A stretch of 6,208 bases of DNA, taken from Caryophanales bacterium UBA1424. Its GTDB lineage: Bacteria; Bacillota_I; Bacilli_A; RFN20; CAG-826. Below the pieces are notes generated by a model. It did no database searches, had not been told where the DNA came from, and saw only the letters and a list, made by a program, of their open reading frames with translations. The translations under genes were made by a program, and so were the position numbers. Shown one piece after another: positions 1 through 6,208 of the stretch. Within the stretch, counting starts at the first letter, position 1. Every line of letters starts with the position of its first letter. Location: positions 1 to 6,208 of the forward strand of contig DCUC01000040.1 in assembly GCA_002329705.1 (NCBI GenBank). Direction: 5' to 3'.

Positions 1-1407
1 GAGGGCTGGGATAATTATTTTAAACCCGACATTGTCGATGAATATCACTCTTATCAAGACTTACAAAAAAACATCTATTTGAATTCAATTCCTTCTCAAG
101 GCGAAGATATTGATATTTTAGTTGTTCCCGTCGAATTCACCGATTATCCGTTTGCCGCAAAGACACTGACGGATTTAGAAATTCTTTTTAATGGTACATC
201 TTCGCAGACGAATTACTGGGAATCGGTCGCCTCATTTTATGAGAAGTCAAGTTATGGTCACCTCGACTTCGATTTTACGATTGCCGCCACCTTCGATACC
301 GAAAAGACCGTTTCGCAATTCGTATCGACATATGGTAGTTTCTTTACGACCAAGCTTGTCAGAAATGTCGTCAGTGACTACAAGACCGCGAACGGGAATT
401 CATCAACCCAGCAATTTGATAACGACAGCGATGGTTTCATCGACGCCGTCTGGATGATTTATAGTTGTCCAAATTATAGCAATTCTGATTATATCGCGAA
501 TATTTCCGAGAATTTCTGGGCCTATGTGACATGGGATGCCCAGCAGTCATATAACGGAAGCGGATCAGTTTCCAGCCCGGTCGCCAATGTCTACGGATGG
601 GCCAGCTATGATTTCATGTATGAAGGCGGCGGTGAGACAAAAATCGACGCCCACACCTACATACATGAAACAGGGCACTTGCTCGGCCTTGATGACTATT
701 ACAATTATGATGAAGACAGCGATTATAAGCCTTTAGGCGCGATCGATATGATGGATTATAACATCATCGATCACAATGCTTGGTCAAAGATGGCTTTGGG
801 ATGGCTCAAACCATATGTGGTGACCGGCGATGCCGAAATCATCATCAATCCCGTCGAGAGCAGCGGTGACGCCATCTTGATCGCCGATAATTGGAACGGA
901 ACTTCGTTTGACGAATTCATCCTGCTTGAACTATACACTCCCACAGGATTAAATAAACTCGATTCGAGAACAAATTACGTCGGCAGATACCCTCGAGCCT
1001 ACACGACGGCCGGAGTCCGTTTGTTGCACATTGACGCGCGCCTCGGAATTTTTAATTATTCGAATCAGTTTATCAATTACGGCGATCCCGGTTCGGGCCC
1101 TCTTTATAATGATTCGACGCAGAGATATTTTGCGATGGCAAATTCCAACACCCCATCCTATAGCGCCGACGAAAATCATCGCCTCGTTCATATGATTCAA
1201 GCTCTCGGCACGAATACGTTTGACGAAGGAATGAGCGGCACCAATTCTGACCTTTTCAAAACCGGTCAGACTTTTTCGATGTCGACCCACGGAACCGAGT
1301 TCTTTAAAAACGGAAACAAATTAAACAACGGGAATGCATTAGGCTACGCCATTTATTTCTCAAGCGTCAGCTCGGAATCCGCAACGATAAGAATCGAAAA
1401 AATATAG
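1..1407 (+). CDS. M6-type zinc metalloprotease, 5'-truncated by window edge
   Basis: Probable secreted or surface zinc endopeptidase of the M6 (immune inhibitor A-like) type; substrate unknown. The frame is open from base 1, giving 468 visible residues. A TTG at 79 could be a start, but the residues before it (for example NYFKP near residue 5) resemble the pre-catalytic region YYKPGDY of the downstream paralog, so the real start and any signal peptide lie outside the window. Numbering from base 1: a beta-strand ILVVPVEF at 39-46; an acidic calcium-type loop DNDSDGFID at 140-148; the zinc site HETGHLLGLDD at 222-232, with H222 and H226 as ligands, E223 as catalytic base and D232 as likely third ligand; a Met-turn-like DMMDY at 249-253; and a conserved DNWNGT at 296-301. 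The C-terminal part is probably a beta-rich accessory domain, which I infer. The stop is TAG. No promoter is visible. Family call is firm; the biological role is not known. Confidence 0.88.
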   Translation, partial: EGWDNYFKPDIVDEYHSYQDLQKNIYLNSIPSQGEDIDILVVPVEFTDYPFAAKTLTDLEILFNGTSSQTNYWESVASFYEKSSYGHLDFDFTIAATFDTEKTVSQFVSTYGSFFTTKLVRNVVSDYKTANGNSSTQQFDNDSDGFIDAVWMIYSCPNYSNSDYIANISENFWAYVTWDAQQSYNGSGSVSSPVANVYGWASYDFMYEGGGETKIDAHTYIHETGHLLGLDDYYNYDEDSDYKPLGAIDMMDYNIIDHNAWSKMALGWLKPYVVTGDAEIIINPVESSGDAILIADNWNGTSFDEFILLELYTPTGLNKLDSRTNYVGRYPRAYTTAGVRLLHIDARLGIFNYSNQFINYGDPGSGPLYNDSTQRYFAMANSNTPSYSADENHRLVHMIQALGTNTFDEGMSGTNSDLFKTGQTFSMSTHGTEFFKNGNKLNNGNALGYAIYFSSVSSESATIRIEKI

Positions 1408-1420
1408 TATTATATATTAA

Positions 1421-2926
1421 ATGAAACCAAAAAAGATGTTCCGTTCCCTCCTGATTCCGGTCTTTGGCATTTCGGCCATGCTTCTTTCGTCGTGCACGAG
1501 CGTCTATTTTGCTTTTATTCCTTTTCGCGATTACCAAGTTGATAGCGATGACCATGAAACGATTATTGAAGATGGCTATTATAAGCCCGGAGACTACTCG
1601 CCATATACATACTTAAACGGCGATGGCGAAGAGGAGTCTTTTGCCAATTTTACCGATGTCTACCGGCACAAGGATTATCGTCGGAGCATGAGATCGCTCG
1701 GCCGGCAGAAAATACTCGTCATCCCCGTCGATTTTGAAGACTATCCTTCTTCTTCGCTTCCGGAAGGAACCGAGGGATCTTTGGAAGTTCTACGCAATGC
1801 CTTTTTTGGTATTAATCAAAATAATCAATGGCGTTCAGTCGCCGGATACTATAACGAATCTAGTTACGGGAAGTTGGTTCTCGATGGCAAGGTGACCGAC
1901 TGGTATCGCTCTTCAAAACTGACCGCCGATATCCGCAACTCAAGCGCGACGAGTCAAATCGTCCGCGATATTTATAATGGTGCCTTGGCATGGTATCAAG
2001 AAACATATGGGGATTTGGCGAGCTATTATGTCGATGGCGACCCGAGTAAATCGGTCCCCGTCTACCTCATCTATACACATCCCTCTGAGACAGGATCAGG
2101 AGCCCGCGACAAGCTATTTTGGGCCTTTACAATCAATCAGAAGCCGACGCTGACATGCTGGTCGAGCTATTCTTTAACTTATCTGAGCGAAGGGCGCCCC
2201 GACACCCATACTTACATTCATGAAGTCGGTCATCTTCTCGGCCTCGAAGACTATTACAACACCGACAGCGAACTCTATGGCCCGACCGGTCGCGCGGACA
2301 TGATGGATTACAGCATCGGCGATCACACCGGTTATTCGAAGATGCTGCTCGACTGGACGCGACCCTATGTCGTCACCGACACCACCGAGATCACGCTTCG
2401 GCCCTTTTATAACAGCGGAGACTTAATATTAATTAAAGACAACTGGAACGGGACGGCGATGGACGAATATCTGCTACTTGAATTTTATTCGCCCAATGGC
2501 TTAAACGCCCACGATTCGCGCTTGACTAATTCCAATCCGCAACTCATGCAACATGCGGGTATCAAGGTCTATCATGTCGATGCTCGTCTGGCTTATTATT
2601 CAAACGATGGTTTTCGGCGGGCTTTAGGGTATGTCGAAGACGGCGTCTACAGCCAGGAGACAAACCGCGTCGGTATCGCGCACAGCAATACGCAGTCAAC
2701 GACGTACAATAACTACCGGCTTTATCATCTTTTGGAGAGCGGCGGAGAAAACACTTTCATTAACGGTGGAACGGCTACGAATAAGACGCTTTTTAAAAAA
2801 GGCGATTCGTTCGGCGTCGATACCTTTGCTGATTTTACCTTTAACGGTGGCCAGGAATTAGGCTATACTTTCACGATTTCCGATCTCGCCAACACGTACG
2901 CTAAGATATCTATCACCAAAATTTAA
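1421..2926 (+). CDS. M6-type zinc metalloprotease, predicted lipoprotein
   Basis: Complete 501-residue paralog of the gene upstream, predicted to be a membrane-anchored extracellular zinc endopeptidase. The N-terminus is a lipoprotein signal peptide: basic KPKK, a hydrophobic stretch at about 9-22, then a lipobox LSSC with C25 as the lipidated residue. After a linker, the catalytic domain begins at about KILVIPV (97-103). The zinc site is HEVGHLLGLED at 267-277, with H267, H271 and probably D277 as ligands and E268 as base; a Met-turn-like DMMDY follows at 293-297 and DNWNGT at 340-345. Where the upstream paralog has a DxDxDG calcium-type loop, this protein has only VDGDPSKS (from V204), so that site looks lost or altered. 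The ATG was chosen because it gives a proper signal peptide, yet no Shine-Dalgarno sequence precedes it. The 13-base gap suggests cotranscription with the first protease. Substrate and role are unknown. Confidence 0.9.
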   Translation: MKPKKMFRSLLIPVFGISAMLLSSCTSVYFAFIPFRDYQVDSDDHETIIEDGYYKPGDYSPYTYLNGDGEEESFANFTDVYRHKDYRRSMRSLGRQKILVIPVDFEDYPSSSLPEGTEGSLEVLRNAFFGINQNNQWRSVAGYYNESSYGKLVLDGKVTDWYRSSKLTADIRNSSATSQIVRDIYNGALAWYQETYGDLASYYVDGDPSKSVPVYLIYTHPSETGSGARDKLFWAFTINQKPTLTCWSSYSLTYLSEGRPDTHTYIHEVGHLLGLEDYYNTDSELYGPTGRADMMDYSIGDHTGYSKMLLDWTRPYVVTDTTEITLRPFYNSGDLILIKDNWNGTAMDEYLLLEFYSPNGLNAHDSRLTNSNPQLMQHAGIKVYHVDARLAYYSNDGFRRALGYVEDGVYSQETNRVGIAHSNTQSTTYNNYRLYHLLESGGENTFINGGTATNKTLFKKGDSFGVDTFADFTFNGGQELGYTFTISDLANTYAKISITKI

Positions 2927-2935
2927 CTTTTTTTC

Positions 2936-2965
2936 TTGACGAATATCGCTCTGAGTTGTTATTAT
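2936..2965 (+). promoter_or_regulatory. Predicted sigma-A-type promoter of the str operon
   Basis: A -35 box TTGACG (2936-2941) and a -10 box TATTAT (2960-2965), each matching five of six consensus bases, are separated by 18 bases. A start near 2972 would give a leader of about 94 bases before rpsL. A run of seven T lies just upstream at 2928-2934, only two bases after the protease stop codon, and has no GC-rich hairpin before it, so it is not a convincing terminator. The promoter position immediately before rpsL makes it the likely driver of rpsL-rpsG-fusA. Confidence 0.7.
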
Positions 2966-2971
2966 CTTTCA

Positions 2972-3064
2972 GGACACATATTGGGCCGCGTAGGCCTATT
3001 TATTTGTGAGATGTATGATACACCGGGAAATGTGTACGTGCATCGATATATAAGGAGGATGTCC
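2972..3064 (+). ncRNA. Predicted structured 5' leader of rpsL (candidate cis-regulatory RNA)
   Basis: Reading the bases by hand gives two hairpins and a possible closing helix. Hairpin A pairs 2982-2987 with 2993-2998 (six pairs, one G-U, loop GCGTA) and is followed by TTTATTT. Hairpin B pairs 3010-3023 with 3032-3044: thirteen pairs including two G-U, one bulged A at 3018, and the loop CGGGAAAU. GGACA at the predicted transcript start (2972-2976) can pair with TGTCC at 3060-3064, just before the rpsL ATG, leaving the ribosome site AAGGAGG (3052-3058) between hairpin B and that helix. Ribosomal protein operons are often autoregulated through such leaders; that this one is, and which protein would bind, is inference. 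I do not recognise it as a named leader family. Confidence 0.45.
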
Positions 3065-3065
3065 A

Positions 3066-3476
3066 ATGCCAACCATTAATCAGCTAGTCAGGCAGGGACG
3101 CGTTCGTTCGACATTCAAATCAAAAGCCCCAGCTTTAGGAAAGAGATGGAACTCGTTACAAAAACGCCAGACCTCGCAAAATTCCGCCCAGAAGCGCGGC
3201 GTTTGCACCCGTGTCGGAACGATGACGCCGAAAAAACCTAACTCAGCCCTCAGAAAGTACGCTCGTGTGCGGTTGTCAAACAGCTACGAAGTGACCGCTT
3301 ATATCGGCGGTGAAGGTCACAACCTTCAAGAGCACTCCACGGTTTTAATCCGCGGCGGTCGCGTCAAAGATTTACCAGGTGTTCGTTATCACATTATTCG
3401 CGGCACTCTGGATACAGCCGGTATCGAATCGCGCCGTCAGGGCCGCAGTCAGTACGGCACCAAAAGACCTAAGTAG
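3066..3476 (+). CDS. rpsL: 30S ribosomal protein S12
   Basis: S12 lies at the decoding centre of the 30S subunit and contributes to tRNA selection accuracy. The 136 residues match the family end to end: MPTINQLVR at the N-terminus, [10 protein letters not shown] at 55-64, [10 protein letters not shown] at 82-91, [14 protein letters not shown] at 96-109 and a YGTKRPK tail. Compared with E. coli S12 it carries the extra segment between PAL (22-24) and QKRGV (42-46) that is typical of Firmicutes. K56 and K101 correspond to E. coli K42 and K87, so the sequence is of streptomycin-sensitive type at those sites. D102 corresponds to the aspartate that RimO methylthiolates in E. coli. The ribosome site AAGGAGG (3052-3058) lies seven bases before the ATG. 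It is the first gene of the str operon, with rpsG 28 bases downstream. The stop is TAG. Confidence 0.98.
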   Translation: MPTINQLVRQGRVRSTFKSKAPALGKRWNSLQKRQTSQNSAQKRGVCTRVGTMTPKKPNSALRKYARVRLSNSYEVTAYIGGEGHNLQEHSTVLIRGGRVKDLPGVRYHIIRGTLDTAGIESRRQGRSQYGTKRPK

Positions 3477-3484
3477 TTTTAGGT
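3467..3484 (+). other. Small inverted repeat spanning the rpsL stop codon
   Basis: ACCTAA (3467-3472) and TTAGGT (3479-3484) form a perfect 6-bp inverted repeat with a six-base loop holding most of the TAG stop codon of rpsL. No T-run follows, so it is not a terminator. It sits six bases before the rpsG ribosome site and could influence translational coupling of rpsG; that role is speculative. Confidence 0.35.
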
Positions 3485-3504
3485 AAACAAAAGGAGATAA
3501 AAAT

Positions 3505-3975
3505 ATGCCACGCAAAGGAAGTGTGAGCAAACGCGATGTCTTGCCCGATCCAATTTACAGTTCAAAATTGGTCACGCGTTTGATCAACAAAATAATGCTC
3601 GACGGCAAAAGAGGAACCGCTCAGACGATTCTTTATAGCGCCTTCAAAAAAATTGAAACGAAAACCGGCAAACCCGCCATGGATGTTTTCGCCACGGCGA
3701 TCAATAACATCATGCCCGAAGTCCAGCTTAAAGTCCGCCGCATCGGAGCCGCCAACTATCAAGTTCCGACCGAAGTCACGGCTGATCGCAAAGTCACTTT
3801 AGGTTTACGGTGGTTGGTGACCTACGCCCGTCTTCGCAACGAAAAGACGATGGAAGATAAGCTCGCTAACGAAATCATCGATGCCGCCAACGGCACCGGT
3901 GCTTCCGTCAAGAAAAGAGAAGATACCCATAAGATGGCCGAAGCGAATAAGGCGTACTCTCATTACCGTTGGTAA
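3505..3975 (+). CDS. rpsG: 30S ribosomal protein S7
   Basis: S7 is the primary 16S rRNA-binding protein that nucleates assembly of the 30S head and lies near the E-site tRNA. The 156 residues equal the usual Bacilli length. Diagnostic stretches are the N-terminal [20 protein letters not shown] (9-28), the NYQVPTEV block around residues 85-92, LGLRWLV, and the C-terminal [15 protein letters not shown] ending in HYRW. There is no sign of truncation or unusual insertion. The ribosome site AAGGAG (3491-3496) is eight bases before the ATG. The gap from rpsL is only 28 bases, much shorter than the E. coli rpsL-rpsG spacer that carries the S7 operator, so an E. coli-type S7 autoregulatory site does not fit here. 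fusA follows after 15 bases. Confidence 0.98.
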   Translation: MPRKGSVSKRDVLPDPIYSSKLVTRLINKIMLDGKRGTAQTILYSAFKKIETKTGKPAMDVFATAINNIMPEVQLKVRRIGAANYQVPTEVTADRKVTLGLRWLVTYARLRNEKTMEDKLANEIIDAANGTGASVKKREDTHKMAEANKAYSHYRW

Positions 3976-3990
3976 CGAGGGAGTCTTATT

Positions 3991-6069
3991 ATGGCACGTG
4001 AATATGACTTAGAACACACCCGCAACATCGGCATCATGGCCCACATTGATGCGGGTAAGACGACGACGACAGAACGAATTCTTTACTATACCGGGAAAAT
4101 TCATAAAATCGGCGAGACCCACGAGGGTTCAGCGACGATGGACTGGATGGCCCAGGAACAGGAGCGCGGCATCACGATTACATCGGCGGCCACGACCGCT
4201 TTCTGGAAAGGGCACCGCGTCAACATCATCGACACTCCCGGGCACGTCGACTTCACCGTTGAAGTAGAACGCTCGCTCCGCGTATTAGATGGTGCGGTGA
4301 CCGTCCTCGACGGCAAAAACGGCGTTGAGCCGCAAACCGAAACCGTCTGGCGCCAGGGCACCAAATACAATGTTCCGCGCATTGTCTTCGTCAACAAACT
4401 AGACGCGATCGGCGCCGATTTCGATATGTGCATCGAAACACTGCACACTCGCCTGGCGGCAAATGCCGAAGCCGTTCAGTATCCGATCGGCATCGAGAGC
4501 CGTTTTAACGGCATCATCGATTTAATCAACCGCAAAGCCTATACCTATTCAGCGGATAAAAGCGAGGGACCGACGGAAATCGCCATCCCCGAAGAATATC
4601 TCGAGAAGGTCGAAGCGATGCGCGCTAAACTCCTGGAAGCCCTCGCGGCTTTTGATGATGAACTGATGCTCATCATCCTCGAAGGACAAGAACCTTCAAT
4701 CGATCTTATTAAAACCACAATTCGCAAAGCTGTTTTAGGCGGTGAATTCTTCCCCGTCTTCTGCGGTTCGGCATATAAAAACAAAGGCGTTCAATTGCTC
4801 CTCGACGGCGTTATTGATTACCTGCCGAGCCCAATTGACATCCCCCATCAGAAAGGTCATTACAGCGATGGCCGCGAATACACCTGCGAACCAGATGATA
4901 AGCAACCGTTAGCTGCTTTGGCGTTTAAAATCGCCACCGATCCCTTCATCGGCCGCCTCGCCTATGTGCGCATTTATTCAGGGACCCTCAAAAGCGGTTC
5001 TTATGTCATCAATACCACCAAAGGCATTAAGGAACGCATCGGCCGCGTCGTCTTGATGCACTCCAATCACCGCCAGGAAGTCGAAGAACTCCACGCCGGT
5101 GACATCGGAGCCGTCGTCGGACTGAAAAATACGACGACCGGCGACACGCTTTGCGAAGAAAAACTCGATGTCATGCTCGAGAAGATGGAATTCCCTGAAC
5201 CCGTCATCGAACAGGCGGTCGAGCCAAAATCGAAAGCCGATCAGGAAAAGATGGGCGTGGCTTTACAAAAACTCTCTGAAGAAGATCCGACCTTCCGCGT
5301 TCACACAAACAGCGAAACCGGCCAGACGATCATCGCCGGCGTCGGTGAACTGCATCTCGATATCATCGTCGACCGCATGAAGCGCGAATTCGGCGTTCAA
5401 GTCAATGTCGGAGCCCCGCAAGTCGGCTATCGCGAGACGATTAAAGGCAGCGGCGAATGCGAAGGCAAATACATCAAGCAATCCGGTGGTCGCGGTCAGT
5501 ACGGCCACGTCAAAATCCGCTTTGAACCGAATCCCGGCAAAGGCTTCGAATTCGTCGACAATATCGTCGGCGGTGTCGTCCCGAAAGAATACATCCGCCC
5601 GACAAATGATGGTCTGCGCGATTCGCTCGAAAGAGGTTTGGTCGCCGGCTATCCCGTCATCGATATCAAAGCGACATTATTCGATGGTAGCTACCACGAA
5701 GTCGACAGCAGCGAAGCGGCCTATAAAATCGCCGCCAGCATGGCACTTAAGGAAGCCGCCAGAACATGTAATCCCGTCGTCCTCGAACCGATCATGAAAG
5801 TGGAAGTGACAGTCCCCGAGGATTATTACGGCGATGTCATCGGTGACATCACGCGCCGCCGCGGTCAAATGACCGGCGAATCGCAGCGCGGTAACGCCAA
5901 GACCGTCGAAGCCGATGTCCCTCTCTCCGAGATGTTTGGTTACGTGACGGATCTGCGCTCCTTCACTCAGGGTCGCGGCAACTACACGATGCAGTTCTCC
6001 CACTATGGAGAATGCCCGCGTTTCATTCAGGAAGAAATCATCAAAAAATCCGGGATGAGCCAACGCTAA
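3991..6069 (+). CDS. fusA: Translation elongation factor G
   Basis: EF-G is the GTPase that drives tRNA-mRNA translocation and, with RRF, ribosome recycling. The 692 residues equal the length of the Bacilli canonical form. GTPase motifs are all present: P-loop AHIDAGKT (17-24), switch I RGITIT (59-64), DTPGH (81-85, with H85 the catalytic histidine), NKLD (135-138) and GSA (259-261). Domain II follows from about 290, domain III from about 400, domain IV from about 476 (GYRETI at 479-484, GGRGQYGH at 499-506) with tip-loop motif YHEVDSS (568-574), and domain V from about 600. The complete motif set and the position in the str operon argue for the housekeeping EF-G rather than a resistance-type paralog. 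The upstream ribosome site GAGGGAG (3977-3983) is weaker than those of its neighbours, and the short gap suggests coupling to rpsG. It ends in tandem TAA codons (6067-6072). Confidence 0.98.
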   Translation: MAREYDLEHTRNIGIMAHIDAGKTTTTERILYYTGKIHKIGETHEGSATMDWMAQEQERGITITSAATTAFWKGHRVNIIDTPGHVDFTVEVERSLRVLDGAVTVLDGKNGVEPQTETVWRQGTKYNVPRIVFVNKLDAIGADFDMCIETLHTRLAANAEAVQYPIGIESRFNGIIDLINRKAYTYSADKSEGPTEIAIPEEYLEKVEAMRAKLLEALAAFDDELMLIILEGQEPSIDLIKTTIRKAVLGGEFFPVFCGSAYKNKGVQLLLDGVIDYLPSPIDIPHQKGHYSDGREYTCEPDDKQPLAALAFKIATDPFIGRLAYVRIYSGTLKSGSYVINTTKGIKERIGRVVLMHSNHRQEVEELHAGDIGAVVGLKNTTTGDTLCEEKLDVMLEKMEFPEPVIEQAVEPKSKADQEKMGVALQKLSEEDPTFRVHTNSETGQTIIAGVGELHLDIIVDRMKREFGVQVNVGAPQVGYRETIKGSGECEGKYIKQSGGRGQYGHVKIRFEPNPGKGFEFVDNIVGGVVPKEYIRPTNDGLRDSLERGLVAGYPVIDIKATLFDGSYHEVDSSEAAYKIAASMALKEAARTCNPVVLEPIMKVEVTVPEDYYGDVIGDITRRRGQMTGESQRGNAKTVEADVPLSEMFGYVTDLRSFTQGRGNYTMQFSHYGECPRFIQEEIIKKSGMSQR

Positions 6070-6084
6070 TAAATAGATACGTTG

Positions 6085-6113
6085 TATTGATTTTACAAGA
6101 AGTTTGCTATAAT
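6085..6113 (+). promoter_or_regulatory. Predicted extended -10 promoter of tuf
   Basis: A perfect -10 box TATAAT (6108-6113) is preceded by TGC (6105-6107), the extended -10 element. The -35 side is weak: TATTGA (6085-6090) at 17-base spacing, or TTGATT (6087-6092) at 15. Transcription would start near 6120, giving a leader of about 42 bases. Its position between fusA and tuf suggests tuf is expressed from both the operon and its own promoter, which would suit the high demand for EF-Tu; that is inference. Confidence 0.68.
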
Positions 6114-6123
6114 ATGAATTCGG

Positions 6124-6158
6124 TTGAATTTATCAAATGAAATAAGGAGGAAATTCAA
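6124..6158 (+). promoter_or_regulatory. Inverted repeat bracketing the tuf ribosome site
   Basis: TTGAATTT (6124-6131) and AAATTCAA (6151-6158) are perfect 8-base reverse complements. They flank a 19-base loop whose end is the ribosome site AAGGAGG (6144-6150). The site lies eleven bases from the ATG, longer than for rpsL or rpsG; if the stem forms, it would shorten the effective distance. The stem has only one G-C pair, so it would be marginally stable. A regulatory role is speculative. Confidence 0.35.
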
Positions 6159-6161
6159 ACA

Positions 6162-6208
6162 ATGGCAAAAGAAAAATTTAATAGAGCGAAGACGCACGTA
6201 AACGTCGG
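6162..6208 (+). CDS. tuf: Translation elongation factor Tu, N-terminal fragment (cut by window edge)
   Basis: EF-Tu delivers aminoacyl-tRNA to the ribosomal A site as a GTP complex. Only fifteen full codons are present, reading MAKEKFNRAKTHVNV followed by a partial glycine codon. This matches the family's N-terminal MAKEKFxRxKxHxNxG, which leads into the first GTPase motif; that motif is beyond the window. The strong ribosome site upstream and the position directly after fusA support the call. The identification rests on a short stretch, but the match together with the gene order makes it reliable. Confidence 0.93.
   Translation, partial: MAKEKFNRAKTHVNV

Noticed and set aside
79..81. TTG at 79 as the true start of the first protease
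   Set aside because: The frame is open back to base 1 and the upstream residues resemble the pre-catalytic region of the paralog. No ribosome site precedes the TTG, and a start here would leave no signal peptide.
2914..2934. Intrinsic terminator after the second protease
   Set aside because: The seven-T run is preceded only by an A/T-rich sequence and a loopless palindrome AGATATCT, with no stable GC-rich stem.
3014..3019. TATGAT as a second -10 box for rpsL
   Set aside because: No acceptable -35 box lies 16-18 bases upstream, and the bases are part of the hairpin B stem.
3011..3079. Short upstream ORF of 22 codons overlapping the rpsL start
   Set aside because: It has no properly spaced ribosome site, runs through the rpsL ribosome site, and its sequence is explained by the hairpin B pairing. 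It shows no leader-peptide features such as repeated regulatory codons.
4101..4448. Antisense open frames within fusA (also 4545-4784, 5263-5508 and 5677-6063) and in the protease and rpsG genes
   Set aside because: They are shadows of strongly conserved coding sequence on the other strand, with no recognisable protein features or ribosome sites.
3066..6069. Resistance variants in S12 or EF-G
   Set aside because: The S12 lysines equivalent to E. coli K42 and K87 are intact, and EF-G has the normal full motif set. Finer resistance positions cannot be judged by eye.
6082..6098. TTGTA/TACAA inverted repeat in the tuf promoter as a repressor operator
   Set aside because: Only five bases match, in an A/T-rich region, so chance is the simpler explanation.

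Overview
This window reads as chromosome from a low- to mid-GC bacterium of the Bacillota, probably an uncultured Bacilli or Mollicutes-related lineage. The pointers are a ribosomal protein S12 of the long Firmicutes type, an S7 of 156 residues and an EF-G of 692 residues (both the usual Bacilli lengths), purine-rich AAGGAGG ribosome sites and a TTGAC/TATAAT style of promoter. All reading frames close with TAA or TAG and tryptophan is encoded by TGG, so there is no sign of TGA reassignment. The lineage call is inference; no 16S or other marker is present. All genes are on the + strand.

Region 1 (1-2926) holds two tandem paralogous M6-type zinc metalloproteases. The first runs in from the left edge and lacks its N-terminus. 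The second is complete and starts with a lipoprotein signal peptide. Both keep the HExxHxxGxxD zinc site and a following DMMDY Met-turn-like segment, so both look catalytically intact. They differ in an acidic calcium-type loop that only the first keeps. Thirteen bases separate them, which suggests one transcript.

Region 2 (2927-6208) is the str (streptomycin) operon: rpsL (S12), rpsG (S7), fusA (EF-G) and the first codons of tuf (EF-Tu). A good promoter starts ten bases after the second protease gene. It is followed by a leader of about 94 bases that can fold into two hairpins, one a 13-bp stem with a single bulged A, plus a possible closing helix beside the rpsL start. rpsL, rpsG and fusA are tightly packed. 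tuf has its own extended -10 promoter and a leader with an 8-bp inverted repeat bracketing its ribosome site.

The translation genes work together: S12 and S7 are parts of the 30S decoding centre and head, and EF-G and EF-Tu drive the elongation cycle. The proteases are unrelated to this; they are probably cell-surface or secreted enzymes that happen to lie upstream, where rpoB-rpoC often sit in other Bacilli. I see no CRISPR array, tRNA, rRNA, insertion sequence or clear intrinsic terminator. No stretch longer than about 140 bases lacks a gene. The most unusual material is the RNA structure in the rpsL and tuf leaders and the divergent protease pair; the rest is ordinary core genome.
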